Assembly: GCF_001282685.1 (NCBI RefSeq) | Contig: NZ_LN875035.1 | Span: 786,250-850,249 of the forward strand | Reading direction: 5' to 3' | From: Niameybacter massiliensis | GTDB taxonomy: Bacteria; Bacillota; Clostridia; Lachnospirales; Cellulosilyticaceae | DNA length: 64,000 bases | Shown: positions 55,893 through 64,000 of the stretch, in pieces | Position numbering within the stretch: the first letter of the stretch is position 1 | Layout: each line of letters begins with the position of its first letter | The notes under the pieces: generated by a model | What the model was told of the DNA's origin: nothing | The model's input: the letters and a program-made list of their open reading frames with translations, nothing else | Database searches by the model: none | Translations under genes and position numbers: made by a program

Positions 55893-56850
55893 GCATGCCT
55901 TGAAGTAATGCTTCTACTTCTTCTACAAACGCTAATCTTCCAATTGGGCTATAACCTTGATTGAAGTATGGGCTTGCTGGTAATGTTACAACATTGCCAT
56001 TTTTCACTGCCTCTGTTCCATTCCAGATACTACTTGCAGTTAAAGCTGCTAAATCTTCATCTGTTGCAATAGCAAAGATATAATCTGAATCGATTTGTGC
56101 TAATCCTTCAAAAGTTACAACTGGTAAACTAATATTTTCTTGTTCTGGCATACCTACTGGTTTTGCTAATCCCATATCTTCATAGAAGATTGTTCCGAGC
56201 CCTGCACCATCAAAGATAAATAAACTTCCACCACTTGCTAAGAAAGATAAGTAACTGCTTTCTTCACCATATGTTTCTTTAATGCTTTGACCTACTTTTT
56301 GTGCTTTTGCTAAGTAATCGTTGATCCATGCAGTTGCCTTTTCTTCTTCTCCAAATACTTGAGCAACATGCATAAAGTCTTCTTTCCAGTCCATTTGTTT
56401 CATTTCTACCATAACAACTGGCGCAACCTTTGCTAATTGGTCATACATTTTTTCTTGTACGGTTGAAATCACAATAAGGTCTGGATTAAGTGCAATAATA
56501 GCTTCTACATCCATTTCAGCTAACATACTGTATCCTAAGATGTCAGCATGTCCAAGAACATTTTCTAAGTAGCTTGGGAATTTTGTGTAATCATAGCCAT
56601 CACTATTTGCTGTACCAATGACTTCATAACCTAAAAGAGATAAAATATCACTGGCACCACTAATATCTACAATACGTTCTGGTTGTACTGGAATTTCTAC
56701 TTTACCCTTTATATCTGTTACAACGCGTGTTGCTTTTTCTTCTGGTGCTTGATTGGTATCTTGTTCATTACTTGTATTACCACTTGCACATCCTACAAGA
56801 GCAAGGGCTAATATAAATAAACTCATTAATAATAAAATAGATTTTTTCAT
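55885..56850 (-). CDS. Siderophore-binding lipoprotein (FecB/FhuD-like)
   Basis: 321 residues from the ATG at 56848-56850 with AAGGAG upstream. The lipobox is LVGC (about residue 21), followed by a Ser/Asn-rich linker. The binding fold has TDIKGKVEIPVQPERIVDISGASDILSLLG and the second lobe IDSDYIFAIATDE. It captures a ferric siderophore at the cell surface. It is the first gene of the operon. Confidence 0.92.
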   Translation of the reverse strand: MKKSILLLMSLFILALALVGCASGNTSNEQDTNQAPEEKATRVVTDIKGKVEIPVQPERIVDISGASDILSLLGYEVIGTANSDGYDYTKFPSYLENVLGHADILGYSMLAEMDVEAIIALNPDLIVISTVQEKMYDQLAKVAPVVMVEMKQMDWKEDFMHVAQVFGEEEKATAWINDYLAKAQKVGQSIKETYGEESSYLSFLASGGSLFIFDGAGLGTIFYEDMGLAKPVGMPEQENISLPVVTFEGLAQIDSDYIFAIATDEDLAALTASSIWNGTEAVKNGNVVTLPASPYFNQGYSPIGRLAFVEEVEALLQGMHE

Positions 56851-56895
56851 TTTCTTCTCCTTATCTTTCTCATAAGTTCTATACAACTTCCTTTA

Positions 56896-56952
56896 GTTAG
56901 TCTTCACTAACCACTGAAATGAATTATACATAGCCTTCCACTTTTTACACAA
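56896..56952 (-). promoter_or_regulatory. Siderophore operon promoter with a downstream palindromic operator
   Basis: On the minus strand TTGTGT (56947-56952) and perfect TATAAT (56923-56928) are 18 bases apart. Just downstream, near the expected transcript start, is a perfect palindrome GTTAGT-CTTC-ACTAAC (56896-56911). The half-site resembles the TTAGGTTAG arm of DtxR/IdeR boxes. Position and the DtxR-type gene nearby suggest iron repression. Confidence 0.6.
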
Positions 56953-57064
56953 GCTTTTCACCTTTTTTCATTATTTTGTCATCTTATAAGTTTATTTTAT
57001 AGCTTGTTTTCTTATAAAAAATCTTTTATACTTCTTTTATATTTTTAAACACGGAGAAAATACT

Positions 57065-58078
57065 ATGCATCCAATTGTTCAGTCATCAAAAGTCTTTCGT
57101 GAGACTCTATTAAAGAAACTTTCTTTTGTTCCTCATAAACATGATCACTGCATCCTTTATAAAGATCCAAACCATCCTGAAAATGGCTATTTTCTATTTT
57201 ATGAACGTCCAGGTTATTATTCTTTTGGCATTGCCGATTATACCATTCCCCATGCCTTCAAGCTTATTTTTGATAATCCAGAGCATCTGATACGTTTTGG
57301 GAGTGTATACCAAGGTGCTACCAACTTCAAATTAGAAAATCAACCTGTTTCTTCCTTTACGCCTTCCTCCTTTTTTGTTATGGAAAAAGGCATTAAAGGA
57401 CAACAGGTATGGACAAAAGGACAACATTTCCATGGGGCAGAATTTACAATACATGAGACTTACTTTACAGAGGTTCTAGAAAAGCAGCTTCATACGTCTT
57501 TTAGTTTTGATAAGTTTAACGAAAACTTCACTTACCGTTATCTCCCTCTTGATATCATGTCGCTCTTAAAAAAAATGCATGCATTAGCCAATCAGAATGC
57601 CCTGAGCCTCATTTTATTAGAAAGTTATCTTTTACAGTGTATTGCTATTCTCATGGATACCGTAAATCAATCTCCTGATAACGCTTTTACTAAGCAGCTT
57701 CATTATGGCAAAGTAAAAATTGGAACTAATAAATATCTACATTTAAGTAGTGAAGATATTAGGTCCATTCAAAAGGCACATGCGATTCTTACGGAAAATA
57801 TTCAATCGCCGCCAACTATTGAGCACTTAAGCGAACTTGTTCTCCTTAATACTCAAAAATTAAAAGCTGGATTTAGCTACTACTATCATTTACCTATTGG
57901 CCAATTTATTACCTCTACACGTATGTCTTTGGCTGCCAATTTACTCTGTACAACAGATGAAAGTATTTCTGAAATTGCTAAGCAGGTAGGGTATCCCTAT
58001 ACAAGTAATTTTATTAAAATGTTTAAGCAAACTTATCATTGTACTCCCCTTGAATATCGCCATAATAGTAGAATTTGA
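57065..58078 (+). CDS. AraC-family regulator, probable activator of the siderophore operon
   Basis: 337 residues. The N-terminal 200 residues resemble the sensing part of PchR/YbtA-type regulators (FPRPGYYSFGIADYTIPHAF-like, FHGAEFTIHETYF). The C-terminal 110 residues form the AraC HTH pair (TIEHLSELVLLNTQKLKAGFSYYY, ISEIAKQVGYPYTSNFIKMFKQTYHCTP). Divergent from the binding-protein gene, it probably responds to ferric siderophore, as PchR and YbtA do. A short tandem repeat (TCTTTTATA, 57022-57030 and 57033-57041) lies upstream of its ATG. Confidence 0.85.
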   Translation: MHPIVQSSKVFRETLLKKLSFVPHKHDHCILYKDPNHPENGYFLFYERPGYYSFGIADYTIPHAFKLIFDNPEHLIRFGSVYQGATNFKLENQPVSSFTPSSFFVMEKGIKGQQVWTKGQHFHGAEFTIHETYFTEVLEKQLHTSFSFDKFNENFTYRYLPLDIMSLLKKMHALANQNALSLILLESYLLQCIAILMDTVNQSPDNAFTKQLHYGKVKIGTNKYLHLSSEDIRSIQKAHAILTENIQSPPTIEHLSELVLLNTQKLKAGFSYYYHLPIGQFITSTRMSLAANLLCTTDESISEIAKQVGYPYTSNFIKMFKQTYHCTPLEYRHNSRI

Positions 58079-58155
58079 AACATCTTTGTAGTCATGATAT
58101 ACTAGCTTTAACAAATAATAAATGATACATTAAATAAATATAAAAGAGGTTACTT

Positions 58156-58515
58156 ATGGGTATAAATGAATCAGCAGAAAATTACTTAGAAACTATTTTC
58201 ATGTTAAGCAAAAAGCTTCCTGTTGTTCGTGCCGTTGATATAGCTAATGAATTAGGCTTCAAAAAATCTAGCGTGAGTACTGCTATGAAAAATCTTCGTG
58301 AAAATCAACATATTACAGTAACCGATGCAGGTTATATTTCTTTAACCGAATCCGGTACTGCCATTGCTGAGATGATTTATGAAAGACATGAAGTCTTATC
58401 CTATTGGCTTCAACACCTGGGTGTGGAAGAACATATTGCATTAGAAGATGCATGTAAAATTGAGCATGTCATCAGTAAAGAGAGCTTTGAAGCAATTAAA
58501 AAAAGTATTAAATAG
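58156..58515 (+). CDS. DtxR-family metal-dependent regulator (IdeR-like)
   Basis: 119 residues: winged HTH (1-62, SAENYLETIFML, RAVDIANELGFKKSSVSTAMKNL) and a short dimerisation domain. Metal residues His78, Cys100, Glu103 and His104 (CKIEH) follow the DtxR/IdeR pattern Cys-x-x-Glu-His rather than the MntR Glu-x-x-Glu-His. It lacks the C-terminal SH3-like domain. It probably senses Fe2+ and represses the neighbouring siderophore operon. It stands 77 bases after the AraC gene on the same strand. Confidence 0.88.
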   Translation: MGINESAENYLETIFMLSKKLPVVRAVDIANELGFKKSSVSTAMKNLRENQHITVTDAGYISLTESGTAIAEMIYERHEVLSYWLQHLGVEEHIALEDACKIEHVISKESFEAIKKSIK

Positions 58516-58540
58516 AACTTCATTAATCTTTTATTAGACT

Positions 58541-58585
58541 AAAAGAGGTGCCTCACTAGTTACTGACTAGTGAGGCACCTCTTTT
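58541..58585. terminator. Bidirectional terminator
   Basis: A perfect 20-bp stem (58541-58560 with 58566-58585) with a 5-base loop between the DtxR gene and convergent coaX, with A-run and T-run arms. Confidence 0.92.
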
Positions 58586-58597
58586 TATTTTACTCTA

Positions 58598-59368
58598 CTA
58601 TTTATTTTTTTCATAAATTAAGTACAGCCCTTTAAGTGTTAATAGACCATCATATTCGTCTATAACATCTGTACCATCTTTAATAATTTTTGCAAGGCCA
58701 CCCGTTGCAATAATCTTCATATCAGGGCAACCCATTTCTTCTTTAACTTTCTTTACGATATATTCCACTTGACCAATATAACCATAAACAAGGCCTGCTT
58801 GCATACTAGAGATTGTATTTTTACAATCTAATATACTCTTTGGTCTTCTAATCTCCATATCTGGTAGCTGTGCAGCACGTTGCCACATAGCATCTGCACT
58901 AATTCTAATACCGGGAGTGATTAGTCCACCAATAAACTCACCTTTTTCATTCACAATATCATAAGTTGTAGATGTGCCAAAGTCAATAGCCATACAAGGT
59001 GCACCATAGAGTTCATAAGCTGCTACACAGTTAACAATACGATCTGCGCCTACAGCTTTTGGGTTATCTGTTCGAATAGGAATACCTGTTTTTAATCCTG
59101 GTCCTACTATAAGTGGTGTTTTCTTAATATATTTCTTAATGCTATTGGTTAAAGAATACATAATGTTCGGTACCACTGAAGAAATAATAGCTGCTTCAAT
59201 CTCCTCTATATCTATTCCCTTATTTCTTAACATCTCCACCATTGTAATACCATACTCATCAGAGGTACGCGGTATTTGGGTTGTCATTCTAAAACTTACG
59301 ACTAACTCCATACCTTTCATAACACCCATCACAATATTTGTATTACCTATATCTATTGTTAATAACAT
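58598..59368 (-). CDS. coaX: Type III pantothenate kinase CoaX
   Basis: 256 residues. The phosphate-binding [10 protein letters not shown] opens the protein; [12 protein letters not shown] and the [20 protein letters not shown] pattern belong to the ASKHA fold. It phosphorylates pantothenate with ATP and is not inhibited by CoA. It is the last gene of the CoA operon. Confidence 0.95.
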   Translation of the reverse strand: MLLTIDIGNTNIVMGVMKGMELVVSFRMTTQIPRTSDEYGITMVEMLRNKGIDIEEIEAAIISSVVPNIMYSLTNSIKKYIKKTPLIVGPGLKTGIPIRTDNPKAVGADRIVNCVAAYELYGAPCMAIDFGTSTTYDIVNEKGEFIGGLITPGIRISADAMWQRAAQLPDMEIRRPKSILDCKNTISSMQAGLVYGYIGQVEYIVKKVKEEMGCPDMKIIATGGLAKIIKDGTDVIDEYDGLLTLKGLYLIYEKNK

Positions 59369-59398
59369 TGCTTTCCCTCTTCCTTATATTCCGTCCCT

Positions 59399-60586
59399 TT
59401 AGTTAAAATAGTTTTTAACTTGATCCAGTATAATGTCACCTAATTCGCTTTTTGTCATTTGTGGACATGTAATCATTTCACCATTTGCTTTAATAATGGT
59501 TGCAATATTCGTATCTCCTTTGAAGCCTGCACCAGCTTGTGCAATATTATTAGCTACAATAAAGTCTAAATGCTTCTTCTCTATTTTTGCTTTAGCATAG
59601 TCAATAATATTTTCTGTTTCCGCTGCAAACCCAACCAATACTTGATGTGTTTTCTTTTCACCTAAGCTTTTTAAAATATCTGGGTTTGGTACAAGATTCA
59701 ACATTAATGTATTGCCATTTTTTTTGATTTTATGATTACTTTCTTGTTCTGGTCTATAGTCTGCTACTGCTGCTGTCTTAATAACTGCATCTGCCCATTC
59801 AAAATGTTCATGTACAGCGTCATACATCTGTCTCGCACTTTTTACATCGACACGCTTAACACCAGCTGGACATTCAAGATGAGTAGGTCCTGAGACAAGA
59901 ATAACTTCAGCCCCTCTTTTGACTGCATCTTCTGCTATACTATATCCCATCTTACCAGATGAATGGTTTGTAATATAGCGCATTGGATCAATGGCCTCAA
60001 CGGTTGGTCCTGCTGTGATGAGTATATGCTTACCTAAAAGGTCTTTTTCTTTTTCAAGTGTTTTTGTTACATAGTCTACAATGGTATCTGGTGTAGGTAG
60101 TTTTCCACTGCCTACATCGCCACATGCAAGCCATCCTGCCTCTGGTTCTATAAATAAATAGCCTTTAGATTTAAGGTAGGCTATATTTTCTTGGACTATT
60201 GGATTCTCATACATTGCGGTATTCATAGCTGGTGCAATCACTACAGGACATCTTGCTGCCATCACTGTTGTTGAAAGCATATCATCTGCTATACCATTTG
60301 CAATCTTTCCTATAATATTGGCTGTAGCTGGTGCAATAAGCATTAAGTCTGTGCGTTTTGCTAATGCAATATGCTCAACTTCCCATTTATGTGGTCTCGC
60401 AAAAGTATCCGTTACCACATAGTTATTTGTAAGAGTCTCAAAAGAAAGTGGATTGACAAATTCACAAGCATTTTCTGTCATAATCGTATTCATTTCATAC
60501 CCTAATTTTCTAAGCTTACTTGCTACATCTAATACTTTATAAACAGCTATACCACCTGTAACGCCTATTAAAACATGTTTTTTCAT
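59399..60586 (-). CDS. coaBC: Bifunctional CoaBC (phosphopantothenoylcysteine synthetase/decarboxylase)
   Basis: 395 residues. CoaC (1-185) has His75-type RPHKWEVEHIALAKRTDLM, the PAMNTAMYENP loop and the catalytic Cys in WLACGDVGSG. CoaB (about 190-395) has ITAGPTVEAIDPMRYITNHSSGKMG and KIKKNGNTLMLNLVPNPDIL. It makes 4'-phosphopantetheine from phosphopantothenate and Cys. Confidence 0.95.
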   Translation of the reverse strand: MKKHVLIGVTGGIAVYKVLDVASKLRKLGYEMNTIMTENACEFVNPLSFETLTNNYVVTDTFARPHKWEVEHIALAKRTDLMLIAPATANIIGKIANGIADDMLSTTVMAARCPVVIAPAMNTAMYENPIVQENIAYLKSKGYLFIEPEAGWLACGDVGSGKLPTPDTIVDYVTKTLEKEKDLLGKHILITAGPTVEAIDPMRYITNHSSGKMGYSIAEDAVKRGAEVILVSGPTHLECPAGVKRVDVKSARQMYDAVHEHFEWADAVIKTAAVADYRPEQESNHKIKKNGNTLMLNLVPNPDILKSLGEKKTHQVLVGFAAETENIIDYAKAKIEKKHLDFIVANNIAQAGAGFKGDTNIATIIKANGEMITCPQMTKSELGDIILDQVKNYFN

Positions 60587-60599
60587 GATTGATTTACCT

Positions 60600-61226
60600 C
60601 TAGTATAGTTTTTCTCTAAAGATACTCTTTAGTACTTTACATACAGTAGCTACAATAATGGCTGCAACTATGGCCTCAGGAATCCCATTCATTCCTACAA
60701 TCCCCATAATCACACCAAATAAGGCTTCAAAAGCTACTTCTTTAGCAGCAGCGTATTGTTGACCAAAGAATAGATAAATGCCACCCATTACTAGTATTGT
60801 ATTAGTTAATGAGCCTACAACGCCTGCTACTATATAAGCTAAAACATTACCTTTATTCATTTTACTTACCCACTTATAACTATAGAAAGCTGTAATCCCA
60901 ATAAGGGTACGTGGTACAAGTGCAATTACTAAACTCCATATATTGCCTTCGGAACCTGCTATTGTAATAAATGGTGAAAAGACAAATGAAGTAAGTGCTG
61001 GAGTCATTGTATTAATAATAACTGACATAATCCCAAAAGCTAGACCTAAAATAGCGCCTCCTACTGGTCCTAAGAATATAGCACCAATAATAACTGGGAT
61101 ATGTACGGTTGTTGCCTTAGTAAATCCTAAGGGTACAAATCCTAATGGTGTAAATGCTAGCAAAATTTCAATGGCTAACAATACCCCAAGTAATGTTAAG
61201 AACTTCGTATTTTTTAAACTTTTCAT
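60600..61226 (-). CDS. panT: Pantothenate-type ECF transporter S component (PanT)
   Basis: 208 residues with about six membrane helices. FTKATTVHIPVIIGAIFLGPVGG and EVAFEALFGVIMGIVG are ECF S-component-like. Location before coaBC-coaX supports pantothenate uptake. It needs a shared EcfAA'T module, which is not next to it. AGGAGG lies before ATG. Confidence 0.85.
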   Translation of the reverse strand: MKSLKNTKFLTLLGVLLAIEILLAFTPLGFVPLGFTKATTVHIPVIIGAIFLGPVGGAILGLAFGIMSVIINTMTPALTSFVFSPFITIAGSEGNIWSLVIALVPRTLIGITAFYSYKWVSKMNKGNVLAYIVAGVVGSLTNTILVMGGIYLFFGQQYAAAKEVAFEALFGVIMGIVGMNGIPEAIVAAIIVATVCKVLKSIFREKLY

Positions 61227-61386
61227 ATTAACCTCCTGCTATCGCTCTTCTTCATAAAAGATGCAATGCTTATTTTAACATTTTAGATTATAGCACAAGT
61301 TAAAAAAAGCGTATAGTATTATTGTTTTCAATTAGACACTTGTTATACGCTATTTCTAAATGGAGTATTTTATTGCTCACATATGA

Positions 61387-61413
61387 GAAAAAAGGACGCC
61401 CTTATGGACGTCC
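61387..61413 (-). terminator. Terminator after pyrD
   Basis: An eight-bp GC-rich stem (61394-61401 with 61406-61413, one T-G pair, 4-base loop) followed on the minus strand by T7. It lies 17 bases after the pyrD stop. Confidence 0.88.
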
Positions 61414-61429
61414 ACTTTTACAAATTGAT

Positions 61430-62344
61430 TTATTCTTGTAAAGCAGCTCTAAGTTCTGCTAAGTTTTTAAATCCGTATTGATTCATATAAGCAATGAATT
61501 CGTTTTTAATGTCTACTGGTGCTGTTGGGTTAATAAGTGCTGCTGTTCCAATAGAAACGGCATCTGCACCTGCTAAGATGAATTCTGCTACATCTTCACC
61601 TGTCATAATCCCACCAAGACCAATGATTGGTACATTGACAGCACGTCTTACTTGGTAAACCATACGTACTGCAACAGGTTTAATGGCTGGGCCTGAGAAT
61701 CCGCCCATTTTGTTGGCTACAACTGGACGCATACGATGTACATCGATTTTCATCCCAAGTAATGTATTAATAAGAGAAATTGCATCTGCACCTTCTGCTT
61801 CTACCGCTTTTGCAATTTCTGTAATATCTGTTACGTTTGGAGAAAGTTTGATAATAAGAGGTTTTTTAGAAACACGTTTCACTTCTCTTACAACACTTCC
61901 TGCTAATCCACATTGTACACCAAATCCAATACCGCCTTTTTTAACGTTTGGACAAGAGATATTCACTTCTAATGCGTCTACATCTGTTTCACTAAGCTTT
62001 TCTACAACTTCACAGTAATCTTCAATACTACGACCTGCTACGTTTGCAATCACTTTAGTACCAAATTGTTTTGCATATGGAAGTTCGTGCTCGATAAAGT
62101 AATCTACACCTGGATTTTGAAGTCCTACAGCATTGATCATACCACCATAAGTTTCTGCAATACGAGGCGTTGGGTTACCATCCCATGGTACATTGGCAAT
62201 CCCTTTTGTAATCATTGCACCAAGTTCACTTAAGTTGTAGAACTCACCGCTTTCACGTGGTGAAAATGTACCTGATGCTGTTGTAATTGGGTTATCTAAT
62301 ATAAGACCCCCACCAAGATTAACACTTAAATCTAATTTACTCAT
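61430..62344 (-). CDS. pyrD: Dihydroorotate dehydrogenase B, catalytic subunit (PyrD type 1B)
   Basis: 304 residues from the ATG at 62342-62344, which overlaps the pyrK TAA stop as TAATG; a GTG six bases earlier is less likely. TTASGTFSPRE, EVNISCPNVKKGGIGFG and LGGIMTGEDVAEFILAGADAVSIGTA are PyrD motifs. It oxidises dihydroorotate and passes electrons through PyrK to NAD+. Confidence 0.95.
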   Translation of the reverse strand: MSKLDLSVNLGGGLILDNPITTASGTFSPRESGEFYNLSELGAMITKGIANVPWDGNPTPRIAETYGGMINAVGLQNPGVDYFIEHELPYAKQFGTKVIANVAGRSIEDYCEVVEKLSETDVDALEVNISCPNVKKGGIGFGVQCGLAGSVVREVKRVSKKPLIIKLSPNVTDITEIAKAVEAEGADAISLINTLLGMKIDVHRMRPVVANKMGGFSGPAIKPVAVRMVYQVRRAVNVPIIGLGGIMTGEDVAEFILAGADAVSIGTAALINPTAPVDIKNEFIAYMNQYGFKNLAELRAALQE

Positions 62345-63105
62345 TACCACGCTACCTCGCTTCCTAAAAAGACAGGGCCGTCTTTACAAACTTTCTTTTG
62401 TTCATAGCCTACTTCGTTGGCTGCTTTTGTTTTACATACACAACCTACACAAGCACCATAGCCACATCCCATACGTTCTTCAAGAGAAACTTGTACAGGT
62501 TTGCCTTTTGCACCGCAGAAGCCAGCAAGTGCACGAAGCATTGGTTTTGGCCCACAGCTATAATAGTAATCACCTAAGATACCTTCTGATTCCATAAGCT
62601 CTACTACATTTCCTTTAAAGCCATGTGCACCACTATCTGTTGCGATATAAACTTTTACACCCAGTTCTTCTAAGCGATCTTGTAAGAAAGGTGCTTCTCT
62701 AAAGCCAATCACAGCGATTTTCTCACCTTCTAAATGTTTTGCAAGTTCTACAAGTGGTGGTACACCAATCCCACCCCCTACTAAAACATGTGTGTGAGCC
62801 TCAGCTGGTGTAAAGCCATTTCCAAGTGCTGTTGTAAGCTTAATGTCATCCCCTACATTGTAACTTGAAAACTCTAATGTTCCTTTACCTACTACACCAT
62901 ATACAAGTGTAAGTGTTTCTTCTCCAATTTCACAAATACTAATTGGTCTTGGAAGAAGCATGCTTTCTGATTTTGTGTAAAGATTTACAAACTGACCAGG
63001 AGCTGCGCTTTTAGCAGCCTCTGGTTGTTTGATGACCATTTTATAAACGTCTTTTTCTATTTGTTCATTAGATAGGACTTGGCCTAATACAACTTTTTTA
63101 CTCAT
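62344..63105 (-). CDS. pyrK: Dihydroorotate dehydrogenase B, electron transfer subunit (PyrK)
   Basis: 253 residues from the ATG at 63103-63105, which overlaps the carB stop as ATGAGTAA. FAD binding is [14 protein letters not shown] domain is [14 protein letters not shown]. The 2Fe-2S cysteines are [15 protein letters not shown] and [10 protein letters not shown]. It links dihydroorotate oxidation to NAD+. Confidence 0.95.
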   Translation of the reverse strand: MSKKVVLGQVLSNEQIEKDVYKMVIKQPEAAKSAAPGQFVNLYTKSESMLLPRPISICEIGEETLTLVYGVVGKGTLEFSSYNVGDDIKLTTALGNGFTPAEAHTHVLVGGGIGVPPLVELAKHLEGEKIAVIGFREAPFLQDRLEELGVKVYIATDSGAHGFKGNVVELMESEGILGDYYYSCGPKPMLRALAGFCGAKGKPVQVSLEERMGCGYGACVGCVCKTKAANEVGYEQKKVCKDGPVFLGSEVAW

Positions 63106-64000
63106 CTTGTTTGTCTCCCATATTGAAGATACCAGTTTGTGCAATTGTTAAGTCTCTTGATGCAATGTCTGCCATAGCTGCTAATGTATCAAGTGAAGTT
63201 ACAATTTGAAGTGAAGACTCGATGGCATGACGTCTGATTTTGAATCCGTCACGTGTTGAATCATTACCTTTTGTAGGTGTGTTAACAAGTAAGTCTACTT
63301 CACCACTACGAATGAGGTCTATAATTTCGTTGCTACCTTCTGAAAGTTTGCCTACTTCTCTTACATCCATACCATTTTCACGAAGTTTTTTAGCTGTACC
63401 TTCTGTTGCAATGAACTTGTAACCAAGTTTATCGAAGCGTTTAGCAATCTCAATAAATTCATCTTGGTCATATTTTTGAATAGTTGCAAAGATTGTTCCT
63501 TGTTTGTTTGGTAGTTTTTTGCCTGCAGCAATGAATCCTTTGTAAAGTGCTTCTTCAATTGTACTACCTACACCGAGTACTTCACCTGTTGATTTCATTT
63601 CTGGTCCAAGGCTTACTTCTACTCTTGGAAGTTTTTCTGTTGAGAATACTGGTACTTTTACTGCGTAGAAGTTTTCTGGTTCTGGGTAAAGGTCTGTGCC
63701 ATAACCTAAGTCTTCTAATTTATCACCTAACATACAACGTGTTGCAAGGTCGATAATTGGTACGCCTGTAACTTTTGAGATATAAGGTACTGTACGGCTT
63801 GAACGTGGGTTAACTTCGATGATGTATAAGTCATTTTTGTACTCAATGTACTGAATGTTAATCATACCAAGTACTTCAAGTTCTTTTGCAAGCATACGTG
63901 TACACGTAATAATTTTTTCTTTGATTTCATCACAGATATTTACACTTGGGTAAAGTGTTGTACTATCTCCTGAGTGGATACCTGCTCTTTCTAAATGCTC
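63098..64000 (-). CDS. carB: Carbamoyl-phosphate synthase large subunit, 3' part (cut by window edge)
   Basis: The frame is open to 64000, about 300 residues of the usual 1070; the 5' end lies beyond the window. [18 protein letters not shown] at the edge and the ATP-grasp [18 protein letters not shown] follow. The C-terminal regulatory domain starts at about IQKYDQDEF and holds [29 protein letters not shown]. It makes carbamoyl phosphate for pyrimidines and arginine. The gene is coupled to pyrK. Confidence 0.96.
   Translation of the reverse strand, partial: EHLERAGIHSGDSTTLYPSVNICDEIKEKIITCTRMLAKELEVLGMINIQYIEYKNDLYIIEVNPRSSRTVPYISKVTGVPIIDLATRCMLGDKLEDLGYGTDLYPEPENFYAVKVPVFSTEKLPRVEVSLGPEMKSTGEVLGVGSTIEEALYKGFIAAGKKLPNKQGTIFATIQKYDQDEFIEIAKRFDKLGYKFIATEGTAKKLRENGMDVREVGKLSEGSNEIIDLIRSGEVDLLVNTPTKGNDSTRDGFKIRRHAIESSLQIVTSLDTLAAMADIASRDLTIAQTGIFNMGDKQDE

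Overview
The window looks like chromosomal DNA from a low-GC, Gram-positive, anaerobic Clostridia member, probably Lachnospiraceae-like. This is inferred from AT-rich sequence, strong GGAGG-type ribosome binding sites, many hairpin-plus-T-tract terminators, a HisZ-dependent short HisG, MutS2, YhaM, CoaX, a PyrK/PyrD-type dihydroorotate dehydrogenase, and Clostridia-typical families of unknown function. Cytoplasmic GH27 and GH51 glycosidases, each beside an AraC regulator, suggest use of plant-derived oligosaccharides. No rRNA, tRNA, insertion sequence, prophage or CRISPR array was seen. Most genes lie on the minus strand.

Layout. 0-9.5 kb: the 3' part of a dicarboxylate/amino-acid symporter, a cupin protein, a sugar O-acetyltransferase, two divergent AraC/glycosidase pairs (GH27 alpha-galactosidase type, GH51 arabinofuranosidase), an HExxH metallopeptidase-like protein, and a small LURP-one/HTH cluster. 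9.6-17 kb: a nickel operon (membrane protein, hypB, a large FAD/4Fe-4S oxidoreductase, hypA, CbiM-CbiN fusion, cbiQ, cbiO) with no hydrogenase structural gene in the window. 17-29 kb: a TetR regulator, a TIM-barrel protein, a histidine kinase with a substrate-binding-protein-like sensor, a DinG-type helicase, a Cys-rich small protein, a DEAD-box helicase, a GNAT enzyme, a serine hydrolase, and a MATE transporter with a WYL-type regulator. 29-39 kb: an RNA/DNA maintenance block (rlmD, a two-gene membrane-anchored Cas4/RecB-like nuclease downstream of yhaM, htrA with a two-component system, mutS2) and an NlpC/P60 hydrolase. 39.8-48 kb: trmL and a nine-gene histidine operon hisZGDCBHAF-IE. 48-52 kb: a GNAT enzyme, two lipoproteins, a TauE-type exporter and a DUF1847-type protein. 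52-58.5 kb: a siderophore uptake operon with an exporter, a divergent AraC activator and a DtxR-type repressor. 58.6-64 kb: panT-coaBC-coaX and carB-pyrK-pyrD, with carB cut by the window edge.

How it fits together. Glycosidases, the sugar acetyltransferase and their AraC regulators form a small sugar-use block. The nickel operon imports Ni2+ and delivers it through HypA/HypB. The iron locus pairs a siderophore ABC transporter with two plausible regulators, and its promoter carries a palindrome just downstream of the -10 box. The his, CoA and pyrimidine genes are ordinary housekeeping operons.

The most unusual item is the yhaM-linked pair at 30747-31552. One protein carries the N-terminal cysteine motif of Cas4 plus a membrane helix. 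The next carries a membrane helix, the complete PD-(D/E)XK core and the C-terminal cysteine cluster. Together they look like one Cas4-type Fe-S nuclease split into two membrane-anchored subunits, away from any CRISPR array.
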